Source: DASUPK01 sp963774305
GTDB lineage: Bacteria > Actinomycetota > Thermoleophilia > Solirubrobacterales > 70-9
Direction of reading: 5' to 3'
Assembly: GCA_963774305.1 (NCBI GenBank)
Contig: CAVZEM010000011.1
Coordinates: 372,001 to 436,000 of the forward strand
Length of the DNA stretch: 64,000 nt
The notes beneath the pieces were generated by a model. It saw nothing but the letters and a program-made list of their open reading frames with translations. It did no database searches and was not told the origin of the DNA. Shown here piece by piece: positions 38,939-48,076 of this stretch; position 1 is the first letter of the stretch; each line of letters starts with the position of its first letter. The position numbers and the translations under genes are program-made.

Positions 38939-40348
38939 ATGAGCCAGGTAGCCGAGCGCGCCACCACGAAGCAGGATCTGACCGCCGGGTTCGACTCCCT
39001 CGACCGCGAGACCCGGGTCGACCGGCTGCCGCTCGAGGGGCGGCTTCCGGACTGGCTCCACGGATCCCTCGTTCGCACGGGACCGGCGAGGTGGGAGGTG
39101 GGCGAGCGAACGATGCGCCACTGGTTCGACGGCTTCGCGATGCTGCACCGCTTCGGCATCTCGGAAGGCGAGGTCTCCTACGCCAACCGCTTCCTCCAGA
39201 CGAAGGCCTACCGCGCGGCCGAGGAGAAGGGCGAGATCGTCTACTCCGAGTTCGCCACGGACCCCTGCCGCTCGCTCTTCTCGCGGGTCTTCTCGATGTT
39301 CTCGCCGAAGATCTCCGACAATGCGAACGTCAACCTGGTCAAGCTCGGTGAGCGATACATCTCCATGACGGAGACGCCGATCCCGGTCGAATTCGACGGC
39401 GACACCCTGGAGACGGTCGGCGTGGCCTACGAGACCCCCGGCCTGCTCACCACCGCCCACCCACACCTGGATCGTGCGACGGGTGGGATGCTCAACTACG
39501 CCGCCAAGCTGGGGCCGCGAAATCGCTACCGCTTCTTCCACGTATCCCCCGACGGGAGTCAGCCCCGGGTGACGGCCGAGTTGCCGGTCAAGGAACCCGC
39601 GTATATGCACTCGTTTGGCCTGACCGAGCGCTGGCTCGTGCTCGCCGAGTTCCCGCTGGTCGTCAACCCAATCAGCATTCCCCTCTCAGGACGCCCCTAC
39701 ATCGAGAACTACCGCTGGAAACCTGAGCTCGGAACGAGGTTCACCCTGATCGACCGCGACACGGGCGAGGCGAGCGGGCCGTTCGAGACCGACCCCTACT
39801 TCTGCTTCCACCATGTCAACGCGTATGAGGAGAACGGCGCGGTGGTCGTCGATGCCTGCACGTATGAGAACGCCCAGATCATCGAGGACCTCTACCTCGA
39901 TCGCCTGCGGGATGGCAAGCCGGCCGACCGCGCCGAGATGCGCCGCTTCAGGATCGATCTCGACTCACGGAGGTGACGAGCGAGCAGCTCGCCGAGGGAC
40001 TCGAGCTGCCGCGGATCAACTACGGCCGCAACAACGAGCGCCCCTACCGCTACGTCTGGGGGATCGACGCGAAGTCGGGATGGCTCGACCGGATCGTCAA
40101 GGTCGACACGGAGGACCGCGACGACGATCGCCTGGAGCGAGGACGGCTGCAGCCCCGGCGAGCCGGTGTTCGTGGCGGCGCCGGACTCAGCCGACGAGGA
40201 CGCCGGCGTCCTGCTCTCGGTGGTCTTCGACGCCCGCTCGGGCAGCTCGTTCATGCTGGTCCTCGACGCCGCGGACCTGAGCGAGCTGGCCCGCGCCGAG
40301 GCGCCGCACCACATCCCGTACGGGTTTCACGGGCAGTTCCTGAGTTAG
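38939..40348 (+). pseudogene. carotenoid cleavage oxygenase, two compensating frameshifts
   Basis: Similarity to the carotenoid oxygenase (RPE65/CCD) family runs over the full 469 codons, but in three pieces. The first frame reaches RRFRIDLD and then meets a stop at 39976. The second continues EVTSEQLAEGLELPRINYGRNNERPYRYVWGID to about 40115. The third resumes the first frame at TTIAWSEDGCSPGEPVFVAAP and ends at 40348. One base is missing near 39968 (CGGAGG) and one extra near 40120 (GCGACGACGA). Iron-binding histidines appear in HPHLD, YMHSFGL and FHHVNAY, and the last in YGFHGQF. A working enzyme would cut carotenoid or stilbene double bonds with O2. Sequencing error is as likely as decay. 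Confidence 0.82.
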
Positions 40349-41342
40349 ACAGCTCTGGCGAGGGAGAGGGCGAAGAGGCCCTCGGAGTCCGTCCACCAGT
40401 CGGTCAGCTCGAGGCCGGCCTCGGCGTAGATGCCCTCCAGCCCCGGGCGGAGGAACTTGGTCGAGATCTCGGTGCGCATCTCCTCCCCCGCGCCGAACGG
40501 GACGAGCATGTCGAGGGCCGCGACGTTGACGACCTGGTTCGCCGCGAGCGCAGCCGGATGTCGACCCAGAGGTTCTCGGGATCCCAGCGGGCGACGTGCT
40601 CGAAGGAGTCGATGTCGAAGTCCGCGTCGAGCTCGCGGTTGAGGACGGAGAGGACGTTCTTGTTGAAGTCCGCGGTCACACCCGCGGAGTCGTTGTAGGC
40701 GGCCTCGAGGGTCGCGGGATCCTTGACGAGGTCGGTCCCGAGCAGGAAGCGGTCCTCGGGGTCGAGCAGGTTGGCGATCCGGCGCAGGAACCCGGCTCGC
40801 TGGTGGGGCGCGAAATTGCCGATGGTGCCGCCGAGCAGAGCGATCACCCGGGGGCCTCCCACCGGCACGCGCTCGAGGTCGAACTCGAAATCGCAGACCA
40901 GGCCCTGGACGTTGATCCCGTCGTATTCGCCGGCGATCAGCTCTGCGGTGTCGCGGGTGATCTCCTCGGAGATGTCGACCGGGCAGTAGGTCTCCAGGCA
41001 GCCGACCTTCCTCATCGCGTCGAGCAGCACTCGGGTCTTGCGCGCCGAACCGGAGCCGAGCTCGATCAGGCTGGCCGGGCGGTTGGCGGCCTCGCAGATG
41101 TCGGAGGAGCGGGTCTGGAGGATCTCCCGCTCACAGCGCGTCGGGTAGTACTCCTCGAGCTCGGTGATCTGCTCGAAGAGCTCCGAGCCGCGCTCGTCGT
41201 AGAAGTAGCGCGGCGAGAGCTCCTTGAACGGGCTGGTCAGGCCGGCGCGGACATCGGCGGCCATGCCCGAGAGGGGCCCGCCCGGGGGCAGGTTGACCTC
41301 GACGGTGATGCGCTCGGTGGCGGCGGCGTCGATGCTGTTCAT
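40345..41342 (-). pseudogene. egtD: L-histidine N-alpha-methyltransferase EgtD, frameshifted near 3' end
   Basis: EgtD makes hercynine, the first step of ergothioneine synthesis. The frame is intact from ATG (41342) through FKELSPRYFYDERGSELFEQITEL, SAM motif LIELGSGSARKTR, LLGGTIGNF and HVARWDPENLW. Near 40560 it shifts. The correct C-terminus (NQVVNVAALDMLVPFGAGEE to LTDWWTDSEGLFALSLA) is found in another frame and ends at 40345. The uncorrected frame would give 312 residues with an Arg/Ser-rich nonsense tail. One missing base explains it. ATGA overlap with egtB shows coupling. Confidence 0.85.
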
Positions 41343-42514
41343 ACGTCGTCCCCGGCGCATCGGATGCCCGAGAAGATCTGCCGGCGGATGGGCAGGTCCC
41401 AGTTCCGGAAGCTGGTGCGAATCACGTCGCGGCGGGTGGCCCAGGCCCCGCCGCGGAGGACCTTGTAGGTGTCGCCGAAGAAGACCTCGGAGTACTCGGG
41501 GTAGGGGAACGCCGCGAAGCCGGGGTAGGCCGTGAAGTCCGAGCTCGTCCACTCCCAGACGTCCCCAAGCATCTGCACCGCGCCGCAGCTCGTGCACGCA
41601 TCGGCGTAGGCCCCGGCCGGGGCGCAGCCGAAGGAGAGCTCATCGAGGTTGGCGCGGTCGCGGTTCGCGCCGGCGGCGGCCACCTCCCACTCCGACTCGG
41701 TCGGCAGGCGCTTGCCGGCCCAGCGCGCGAAGGCGTCGGCCTCCTCCCAGGAGACGTGGATCACCGGGAGTCTCGGGTCGACCTCCTCGGTCCTCCCCAT
41801 CGCGGTGCGGACCCAGCCGCCCTCACCGTCTCGCTCCCAGTACATCGGAGGCTCCGCTCCGGTCTCCTCGATGAAAGAGATGTAGGCCTCGTTGGTCACC
41901 GGGGTTCGGTCGATCAGGAAGGTGGCCACGTCGACCCGGTGCCGGGGGCGCTCGTTGTCGTAGGCGAAGCCCTTCGGCCCCGCGCCGATCTCGTGGGCGC
42001 CGCCCTCGACCCGGACCATCTCCGGCCCGTCGGAGACCTGCTCGGCCGCGGGCGCGCCGTCGACCTCGACCGGCTCATAGGACTCGACCATCTGCAGGAG
42101 CTGCAGCATCGTCTCGTTGTGCTGGTACTCGTGCGCGAGCAGCATCTCGTAGACGAAGCCGTCGGCGAGCAACGGGTCCTCCGGGTCCAGTTCGATCTCG
42201 CGGAGCACCTCGAGGGTCCGCTCGCGCACCCCGTCCATGTAGGGACGGACCTCGTCCGCGCGCAGGATCGGCAGCTCGCCGCGGATCTTGCGCGGCTGCT
42301 CGATCGCGTCGTAGAGCTCGCCGAGATCGCCGCGCAGCGGCTCGCGGCCGCCGATCCGCTGGACGAGCCAGAGCTCCTCGAAGTTGGCGATATGCCCGAG
42401 ATCCCAGATCAGGGGGCTGAGGATCGGGTCGTACACCCGGTTCAGCTGCTCGTGCGTGAGCGACTCGACCAGCTTCAGGGTGTGACGGCGTGCCTCGTCC
42501 AACCGCCCGGCCAA
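41339..42514 (-). CDS. egtB: ergothioneine synthase EgtB (sulfoxide synthase)
   Basis: A 391-residue non-haem iron enzyme that joins hercynine with gamma-glutamylcysteine or cysteine by O2-dependent C-S bond formation. The N-terminal DinB-like domain carries the iron His ligands in DLGHIANFEE and HEYQHNE; the C-terminal FGE-sulfatase domain has WEWTSSDF and KVLRGGAWATR. TTG is the first usable start codon; the open frame extends upstream as PTTEGGSRPASDRKAE without ATG or GTG, so the start is uncertain. No egtA, egtC or egtE is in the window, and the gamma-glutamyltransferase at 7.3 kb is not linked. Confidence 0.92.
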   Translation of the reverse strand: MAGRLDEARRHTLKLVESLTHEQLNRVYDPILSPLIWDLGHIANFEELWLVQRIGGREPLRGDLGELYDAIEQPRKIRGELPILRADEVRPYMDGVRERTLEVLREIELDPEDPLLADGFVYEMLLAHEYQHNETMLQLLQMVESYEPVEVDGAPAAEQVSDGPEMVRVEGGAHEIGAGPKGFAYDNERPRHRVDVATFLIDRTPVTNEAYISFIEETGAEPPMYWERDGEGGWVRTAMGRTEEVDPRLPVIHVSWEEADAFARWAGKRLPTESEWEVAAAGANRDRANLDELSFGCAPAGAYADACTSCGAVQMLGDVWEWTSSDFTAYPGFAAFPYPEYSEVFFGDTYKVLRGGAWATRRDVIRTSFRNWDLPIRRQIFSGIRCAGDDV

Positions 42515-42635
42515 CTCGGCCTTGCGATCGGAAGCGGGACGAGAACCACCCTCCGTCGTGGGTGCAGCGACCTCCGCGATCGGTCAAGACTACCGAGGCA
42601 ACCTCCTCGGCCGGTGGACGTTTACAGTCGCCGCC

Positions 42636-43112
42636 ATGGGTGGGAGAGGGCGAATCGGTCTGACGATGATCGTCGCGCTGCTCGCGGGCGCGATCGTCGC
42701 GCCGCCGATGGCGACGTCGGCTGGCCCGGCGGCGAGTCATGGGCGGAAGTGCAAGAGGAACCACGGCGCGCGCGGAAAGCGGAGCTGCCGGCGCCGGGCA
42801 AGGATCTCGATCTCCCCTCCCGGCCATGACTTTGGGACCATCGGCCAGCTCGACAGCGCTCCCACCGACTTCGTGATCAGCGACGTCGGCCGCCGCGCGA
42901 GCGGGATTCCCGCGGCTTCGATCAGCGGCTCGGGCGCGCGCTACTTCCAGATCAACGCGACGACTTGCTCATCGCGCTTGGTAGGAGGAACAAGCTGCAC
43001 GCTGACCGTCCAGTCCGTCCACAACGACGGTGCGACAGGGTGGGCTCGGCTCAACGTCAGCGCTGCTCCCGGCGGAACAGCGTCCGTGCCGCTGGTCGTA
43101 AATCTCTTCTAG
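42636..43112 (+). CDS. exported choice-of-anchor-D-like protein
   Basis: A 158-residue secreted protein. It has a signal peptide (about 1-31), a basic linker with two cysteines (KCKRNHGARGKRSCRRR), and an Ig-like beta-sandwich resembling ASPM/SPD-2/Hydin 'choice-of-anchor D' modules (PPGHDFGTIGQ, FVISDVG, GSGARYFQINATTCSSRLVGGTSCTLTV). These modules normally form repeats in larger surface proteins; here there is a single one. It has a near neighbour of the same design. Function unknown, presumably cell-envelope. Confidence 0.8.
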   Translation: MGGRGRIGLTMIVALLAGAIVAPPMATSAGPAASHGRKCKRNHGARGKRSCRRRARISISPPGHDFGTIGQLDSAPTDFVISDVGRRASGIPAASISGSGARYFQINATTCSSRLVGGTSCTLTVQSVHNDGATGWARLNVSAAPGGTASVPLVVNLF

Positions 43113-43175
43113 GCCCGCCTACCTTCGCGTAGCCCCAATCCCAATGAAACCGCCTGCCGTATCAACGGCAACCGC

Positions 43176-43673
43176 ATGGATGCCAGGGGGAATCTCAGGA
43201 GCCGGATTGGCGTAGCCGCCCTGGTGGCGTGCCTAGCCGCCGGCGCGTCAACGCTCTCCGCGCAGGCTGCCCCGGGCCATCCGGCGGCAAGTGCGGCCAA
43301 GAAGTGCAAGAGGAAGCACCACGGCAAGAAGCATCGATGCAAGCGACGCGCTCCCGCCTCCGCGACGATCGCGATCTCACCGATGAGTCAGGACTTCGGA
43401 GTCCCACATATCGGCGGAGAGGATCGGACCTTCACGGTCACCAACATCGGTGGGTCCCCGAGCGGCGCCCCCATTTCGGCCCTCACCCAGGCCGGCACTG
43501 ACTTCTCCATCGGCGCCAACGGCTGCCTCGCCCCGCTCCCCCCGGCCGCGAACTGCTCGATCGTCGTTCACGTTGGCACCAGCGGCGCGGGCCATGTGTC
43601 GGCCCTCCTGAGGGTGAGCGCAATCCCCGGGGGGACGGTTTCCGCATCGGTGATGGCCAACATCGAGGCCTGA
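43176..43673 (+). CDS. exported choice-of-anchor-D-like protein, paralogue
   Basis: A 165-residue secreted protein built like its upstream neighbour: signal peptide (about 1-32, ending LSAQAAPG), basic cysteine-bracketed linker (KKCKRKHHGKKHRCKRR), then an Ig-like module with SPMSQDFGVPHIGGEDRTFTVTNIG and GTDFSIGANGCLAPLPPAANCSIVVHV. The pair clearly arose by duplication, with divergence through the whole length. A TGCCGT/ACGGCA hairpin lies in the gap just before the start. Confidence 0.8.
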   Translation: MDARGNLRSRIGVAALVACLAAGASTLSAQAAPGHPAASAAKKCKRKHHGKKHRCKRRAPASATIAISPMSQDFGVPHIGGEDRTFTVTNIGGSPSGAPISALTQAGTDFSIGANGCLAPLPPAANCSIVVHVGTSGAGHVSALLRVSAIPGGTVSASVMANIEA

Positions 43674-43717
43674 GGCTGCAGCCCCACCCGGACCCAGCCA
43701 ATAAGCTGCCGCCCGCG

Positions 43718-44485
43718 GTGAAGATCGAGGGAGCAAGCGCGCTGGTCGCCGGCGGGGCATCGGGCCTCGGCGCCGCGACCGTCCGCGCCCTGCACGAGCG
43801 CGGCGCGTCGATCGTGATCGCCGATCTGAACGCAGAGAAGGGTGAGGCGCTCGCCTCCGAGCTCGGCGAGAACGCCGCGTTCATGGAGGCGAACGTGATG
43901 GAGCCCGAGCCGGTGCAGGCGGCCGTCGAGGCCGCCGCCGATGCGCCCGGGGGGCTGCGCATCTCCGTCTGCTGCGCGGGGATCGGCTGGGCACAGCGGA
44001 CCGCGTCGAAGCAGGGCCCCCACGATCTGGAGATCTTCCACAACGTCATCAAGGTCAACCTGATCGGGACGTTCAACGTGCTGCGGCTCGCCTGCGCGGC
44101 GATGTCGGACAACGAGCCCGACGAGGAGGGCGAGCGCGGGGTCTGCGTCAACACAGCCTCGATCGCTGCCTGGGACGGGCAGATCGGCCAGGTCGCCTAC
44201 GCAGCCTCGAAGGGCGGCGTCGTCGGGCTGACGCTGCCGGCCGCGCGTGACATGGCCAGCCGCGGGATTCGCGTGAACACGATCGCGCCGGGCCTCTTCG
44301 ACACCCCGCTGCTGGCGGCACTCCCGGAGGACCAGCGCCAGGCGCTCGGCGCCGGCATCCCGTTCCCGTCGCGGTTGGGGCGGCCCGAGGAGTACGGGCA
44401 CCTGGCCTGCGAGATCGTCACCAACACGATGCTGAACGGCGAGGCGATCCGGTTGGACGGCGCCCTCCGGATGCCGCCGAAGTAG
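43718..44485 (+). CDS. SDR-family oxidoreductase (3-hydroxyacyl-CoA dehydrogenase type)
   Basis: A 255-residue short-chain dehydrogenase. It has the NAD-binding VAGGASGLGAA, IADLNAEKG (Asp favouring NAD over NADP), CCAGIGW in place of NNAG, catalytic Ser in NTASIAAWDG and YAASK (Tyr-Lys). Overall it resembles the type 10 17-beta-hydroxysteroid/short-chain 3-hydroxyacyl-CoA dehydrogenase branch (RVNTIAPGLFDTPLL, PFPSRLGRPEEYGHL). Likely a beta-oxidation or related step. GTG start ten nt after TAAGCT. A hairpin follows its stop. Confidence 0.88.
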   Translation: MKIEGASALVAGGASGLGAATVRALHERGASIVIADLNAEKGEALASELGENAAFMEANVMEPEPVQAAVEAAADAPGGLRISVCCAGIGWAQRTASKQGPHDLEIFHNVIKVNLIGTFNVLRLACAAMSDNEPDEEGERGVCVNTASIAAWDGQIGQVAYAASKGGVVGLTLPAARDMASRGIRVNTIAPGLFDTPLLAALPEDQRQALGAGIPFPSRLGRPEEYGHLACEIVTNTMLNGEAIRLDGALRMPPK

Positions 44486-44503
44486 CCCTCTCGGCGCCCC
44501 CAC

Positions 44504-44520
44504 CTGGACCGCGGGTCCAG
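44504..44520. terminator. bidirectional hairpin between convergent genes
   Basis: CTGGACC-GCG-GGTCCAG is a perfect 7-bp stem in the 36-nt gap between the SDR gene and the convergent TadE-like gene. No T-run, but the location fits a shared terminator. Confidence 0.5.
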
Positions 44521-44521
44521 C

Positions 44522-45538
44522 TCAATCCGTGCCGTCGTACTCCGGGTCGGTGTAGACGCGCTTCCGCCAGGGCGGGCTGATCGCGAAGGAATGGGACGGC
44601 AGATCGGCGAGGCTCTCGATCGGGATCAGCTTCACGCTCCCCCGCGGAGTCGTCCTCGCACCCGGGCCGAAGAGCCAGCTCCTCAATCGGTTCGCGAGCA
44701 GCTGCTCCTGGTGTCGCTCCTCCGCCGGACCGAGAGGCCCCCGGGGCCGCTCGCCGCTCAGCGCCAGCCGCTCCGTCGCGACCAGCCCTGCGAGCTCGCG
44801 GCCCAGCGAGCCCTCGGTCGCGTGACCGGCGTGGCTCCCTCCGGAGACGTAGAGCGTGCCCTGCGAGGGCGTCCAGCCCCGCTCGCCGCGGAGCCCGAGC
44901 GCCTCGGCGGCATCCTTCACCGCGCTGGCGCCGGGAACCTTCCCGGAGGCATCGGAGGCCCAGTCCACCGCAGGAGCGTCGGCGCCGTTGTAGCCGTTGT
45001 GGGAGCTGGCGCGGGCGTCGGCGGAGCCGTCCGGGTTGATCCGCACCTGGTAGCCCTCCCAGTCGTCCCGGTGATAACCAGCCGTGCCGAGGATCGGCGT
45101 GGCGCGCGAGGTGGCCGAGTCCCCGTAGTAGGCCCAGTACTGGATGTAGACGCGGCCCAGACGGTCGCCGGAGCAGTCGTACCCCCGGACCTCACCTCGA
45201 TCGGCATCCCGGCAGTCGATCAGGTGGGTGAAGAGCGCGACGGGCCGCCCGGCGAGCGAGCGGGTCACACGGCCGGTCTCCCGCCCGTCCGAGCAAGCCG
45301 GGGACCGACAGCTCCGGAAGTCGACCGGCAGGGCGGTCATGCCGCGCTCGTAGACGATCCGCGGCGCGTTGTCGCGGACCTGGCTCGCGAGCTCGCCGTA
45401 CGCGGCGGCGAGCTCGGGATCGCTCCGGCAGCCGTAGCTCAGCTTGACGGCGCAGACGATCCGCTCGCCGATCTCGTGGGCGAGCGCCATGCCCGGCAGC
45501 CGCAGCCCGATCAGCCAGGCCAGTGCGCCGAGCGCCAT
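44522..45538 (-). CDS. uncharacterised protein with TadE/Flp-like N-terminal motif upstream of the first ATG
   Basis: The ATG frame encodes 338 residues, starting inside a hydrophobic helix (ALGALAWLIGLRLPGMAL). The open frame continues upstream as RSGQGTVEWVALIALVS, which is the Flp/TadE-type processing motif (Gly then Glu at +5 and an aromatic at +6). No ATG or GTG precedes it in frame, so the true start is hidden by a rare start codon or an indel. The rest is extracytoplasmic with several cysteines, RVYIQYWAYYGDS and GYHRDDWEGYQVRI, unknown in function. If processed, PilD or a Tad-type peptidase would cut it. Confidence 0.65.
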   Translation of the reverse strand: MALGALAWLIGLRLPGMALAHEIGERIVCAVKLSYGCRSDPELAAAYGELASQVRDNAPRIVYERGMTALPVDFRSCRSPACSDGRETGRVTRSLAGRPVALFTHLIDCRDADRGEVRGYDCSGDRLGRVYIQYWAYYGDSATSRATPILGTAGYHRDDWEGYQVRINPDGSADARASSHNGYNGADAPAVDWASDASGKVPGASAVKDAAEALGLRGERGWTPSQGTLYVSGGSHAGHATEGSLGRELAGLVATERLALSGERPRGPLGPAEERHQEQLLANRLRSWLFGPGARTTPRGSVKLIPIESLADLPSHSFAISPPWRKRVYTDPEYDGTD

Positions 45539-45684
45539 CGAGACGAGGGCGATCAGCGCGACCCACTCGACGGTCCCCTGCCCCGATCTGGTTCGGGCCC
45601 ACGCGGGTGAAGCTAGGCCGGCATCTGCCTCAACGGGCGCGTAGCCGTGACGAAAGCCTCATCGATCAGGGCCGAAACAGGTGC

Positions 45685-45690
45685 TAGGGT
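45685..45690 (+). promoter_or_regulatory. -10 box of the LapA-domain gene
   Basis: TAGGGT lies eight nt before the ATG at 45699, consistent with a leaderless transcript. Inferred from consensus and spacing. Confidence 0.45.
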
Positions 45691-45698
45691 CGCGTCGG

Positions 45699-45923
45699 AT
45701 GGAGCCGACGCGCCAAGAGGGCCGCGGAGCACGCTTCTGGCTCACGATTGTCCTGGTCGCGATCGGATTCGTCTTCGTCGCGGTCAACTTCCAGAAGGTG
45801 AAGATCGACTTCGTCGTCGGCTCTACCGAGGCGCCGCTGGTGATCGCGCTGTTGATCTCGGGGGCGATCGGGTTCCTGATCGGCCTCGTCCTCCCGCGCT
45901 TCCGCCAGCACGACGACAAGTAG
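45699..45923 (+). CDS. LapA-domain small membrane protein
   Basis: A 74-residue protein with two membrane helices (about 14-29 and 45-64) joined by FQKVKIDFVVGSTEAPL, the pattern of the LapA (lipopolysaccharide assembly A) domain, which in actinobacteria occurs without LPS. The C-terminus is short and charged. Probable envelope or membrane-homeostasis role; unproven. Start set by TAGGGT eight nt upstream. Confidence 0.82.
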   Translation: MEPTRQEGRGARFWLTIVLVAIGFVFVAVNFQKVKIDFVVGSTEAPLVIALLISGAIGFLIGLVLPRFRQHDDK

Positions 45924-45930
45924 AAGCACG

Positions 45931-46320
45931 ATGGGTGAGGCCGCGGACCTGGTGGGCGCCGCGTTCGAGCGGGCCAACGCCAACGACCCCGACGGCCTGG
46001 CCGCGCTCTGCGACCCGGGGATCGAGTTCCACGACGTTCCGGAGATCCCGGGCGCCACCACATACCGCGGTCACGACGGCGTCCGCGACTGGCTGCGCAC
46101 CGTCCACGAGATCTCCGATGACCTCCACCTCCAGGTCGGGGAGCTCGAGGAGCTCGACGACGCGGTTCTGGTCGAGACCAGCGCCGAGATGCACGGGCGA
46201 GCGAGCGGCGCCGGGGTGGACTGGCGCTTCTGGACCGTCTGGCGGGTCCGCGATGGGCTGATCACCTACCACCACGGCTACAGCCGCCGCGAGGGTGCCC
46301 TCGAGGACTTCCGAAGCTAG
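45931..46320 (+). CDS. SnoaL/NTF2-like protein
   Basis: A 129-residue cone-shaped alpha-beta barrel protein: VGAAFERANANDPDGLAALCDPGIEFHDVPEIP, then YRGHDGVRDWLR and DWRFWTVWRVRDGLITYHHGY. Members are polyketide cyclases, ketosteroid isomerase-like enzymes or binding proteins, and the sequence does not say which. It starts 7 nt after lapA and overlaps pntB by 4 nt at the end. Confidence 0.82.
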   Translation: MGEAADLVGAAFERANANDPDGLAALCDPGIEFHDVPEIPGATTYRGHDGVRDWLRTVHEISDDLHLQVGELEELDDAVLVETSAEMHGRASGAGVDWRFWTVWRVRDGLITYHHGYSRREGALEDFRS

Positions 46321-47735
46321 AGCTCCTCGACCTGCGCAGCGATGTCGGAGGCCGCCCCCTTCGCGTCGCTGAACAGCATCGAAGTGTTGTCCTTGTAGAA
46401 GAGGTCGTTGTCGATCCCGGCGAACCCGGGGCTGAGGCTGCGCTTGATCACGATCACCTCGCGGGCCTGATCGACCTCGATGATCGGCATGCCGGCGATC
46501 GGTGAGTCGGGGTCGTCCTTCGCGGCCGGGTTCGTGACGTCGTTGGCGCCGATCACCACCGCCACGTCGGTGCGCGGCATCTCGGGGTTGATCTCGTCCA
46601 TCTCCTTGAGCTGCTCGTAGGGAACGTCGGCCTCCGCGAGCAGCACGTTCATGTGCCCGGGCATCCGACCGGCGACCGGGTGAATCGCGAAGTTGACCTC
46701 CACCCCGCGCTTCTGGAGTTGGTTCGCGAGTTCCTTGACCGCATGCTGCGCCTGCGCAACCGCCATGCCGTAGCCGGGGACGAACACGACGGAGTCCGCA
46801 TAGCCGAGCTTGATCGCCGCGTCCTCCGCGCCGATCGAGTGGACCGGGCGCTCCTCCCTCTCCCCCGCCGCGGCGCTGACCGCGCCGAAGCCCGAGAACA
46901 GCAGGTTGCCGATCGAGCGGTTCATCGCCCGGCTCATCTCGAGGGTCAGGATCGTTCCCGAGGAGCCGACCAGGGTGCCGGCGACGATCAGGACGACGTT
47001 GTCGAGAGCGAAACCGGCCGCGGCGGCCGCGAGCCCGGTGAAGGCATTCAGCAGCGAGATCACCACGGGCATGTCGGCGCCGCCGATCGGCAACACAAAG
47101 AGGTTGCCCAGGACAGCCGCGCCGATCAGCACGCCGATGTAGAGGCCCTGGGACGGCGAATCGTGGTCGATGCCGAGGACGATGCAGCCGGCCAGGATCG
47201 CCGCGAGGAGCAGCCCGTTGAAGATGTGCTGGCCCGGGAACTGCACGGGCCGGCTGGGGATGATCGCCTGCAGCTTGCCGAAGGCGATGTTCGATCCCCA
47301 GAAAGAGACCGAGCCGATCACGGTGGAGAACAGGATCGGGATGAAGATGTCGAGCGGAATGCTCGAGCCGCCGGCCGACACGTGCCGGAACTCGGACCAG
47401 GAGATCAACGCCGCCGCACCGCCACCGACGCCGTTGTAGAGCGCCACCATCTGCGGCATGTCGGTCATCTGCACCCGAAGGGAGGCGATGACCCCGACCG
47501 AGGTCCCGATCAGGATGCCGAGCAGGATCAGCCCGCCGTTGCCGATCACGTCCAGCGAGAGCGTGATCGCGATCGCCACCAGCATCCCGGCGGCGGCGAT
47601 CAGGTTGCCGCGGCGGGCGGTGCGCGGGTGCGTGCCCTGCCGGATCCCGAAGATGAACAGGGAGAAGGCGACGATGTAGCAGGCGGTGACGAAGTCGCTG
47701 TTCTCCGTCAGCGCGAGGGGCGGGGCTGAGATCAC
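46317..47735 (-). CDS. pntB: NAD(P) transhydrogenase subunit beta
   Basis: A 472-residue subunit. The N-terminal 270 residues contain about nine membrane helices of domain II, including the proton channel; the C-terminal domain III binds NADP(H) with VPGYGMAVAQAQHAV, MPGHMNVLLAEADVPYE and VVIGANDVTNPAAK...GMPIIEVDQAREVIVIKRSL. With the two alpha subunits it forms the proton-translocating transhydrogenase that makes NADPH from NADH using the proton gradient. Overlaps the alpha-2 gene by 4 nt. Confidence 0.95.
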   Translation of the reverse strand: MISAPPLALTENSDFVTACYIVAFSLFIFGIRQGTHPRTARRGNLIAAAGMLVAIAITLSLDVIGNGGLILLGILIGTSVGVIASLRVQMTDMPQMVALYNGVGGGAAALISWSEFRHVSAGGSSIPLDIFIPILFSTVIGSVSFWGSNIAFGKLQAIIPSRPVQFPGQHIFNGLLLAAILAGCIVLGIDHDSPSQGLYIGVLIGAAVLGNLFVLPIGGADMPVVISLLNAFTGLAAAAAGFALDNVVLIVAGTLVGSSGTILTLEMSRAMNRSIGNLLFSGFGAVSAAAGEREERPVHSIGAEDAAIKLGYADSVVFVPGYGMAVAQAQHAVKELANQLQKRGVEVNFAIHPVAGRMPGHMNVLLAEADVPYEQLKEMDEINPEMPRTDVAVVIGANDVTNPAAKDDPDSPIAGMPIIEVDQAREVIVIKRSLSPGFAGIDNDLFYKDNTSMLFSDAKGAASDIAAQVEEL

Positions 47736-48076
47736 TGACCGGCCTCCGACGGTTTCACGGTCTCCTCCGCCGCCGCTTCCTGCTTCGGCTTGCGGTCGCG
47801 GCCGCGGCCGCGGAACATGCCGAGCATCCGGTCGGTGACCATGAAGCCGCCGACGATGTTGATCGTGCCGAAGGCGATCGCGATCACGCCGATCACCTTC
47901 TCCAGCGTGTCATCGGCCGAGCCGATCACGATCAGCCCGCCGAGCATGACGATGCCGTGGATCGCGTTGGTCTGCGACATCAGAGGCGTGTGCAGGGTGG
48001 TCGGGACCTTCGAGATGACCTCGAAGCCGACGAATGCGGCCAGGACGAAGATCGTGATCTCGGTCATCAAGCTCAT
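47732..48076 (-). CDS. pntAB: NAD(P) transhydrogenase subunit alpha part 2
   Basis: A 114-residue membrane subunit with three or four helices (ITIFVLAAFVGFEVI, GIVMLGGLIVIG, VIGVIAIAFGTINIVGGFMVTDRMLGMF). It carries the FVGFEVISKVPTTLHTPLMSQTNAIHGI motif of PntA domain II. As in many actinobacteria and alphaproteobacteria, PntA is split in two genes. Overlaps its neighbours by 4 nt on both sides, so all three are coupled. Confidence 0.94.
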   Translation of the reverse strand: MSLMTEITIFVLAAFVGFEVISKVPTTLHTPLMSQTNAIHGIVMLGGLIVIGSADDTLEKVIGVIAIAFGTINIVGGFMVTDRMLGMFRGRGRDRKPKQEAAAEETVKPSEAGQ

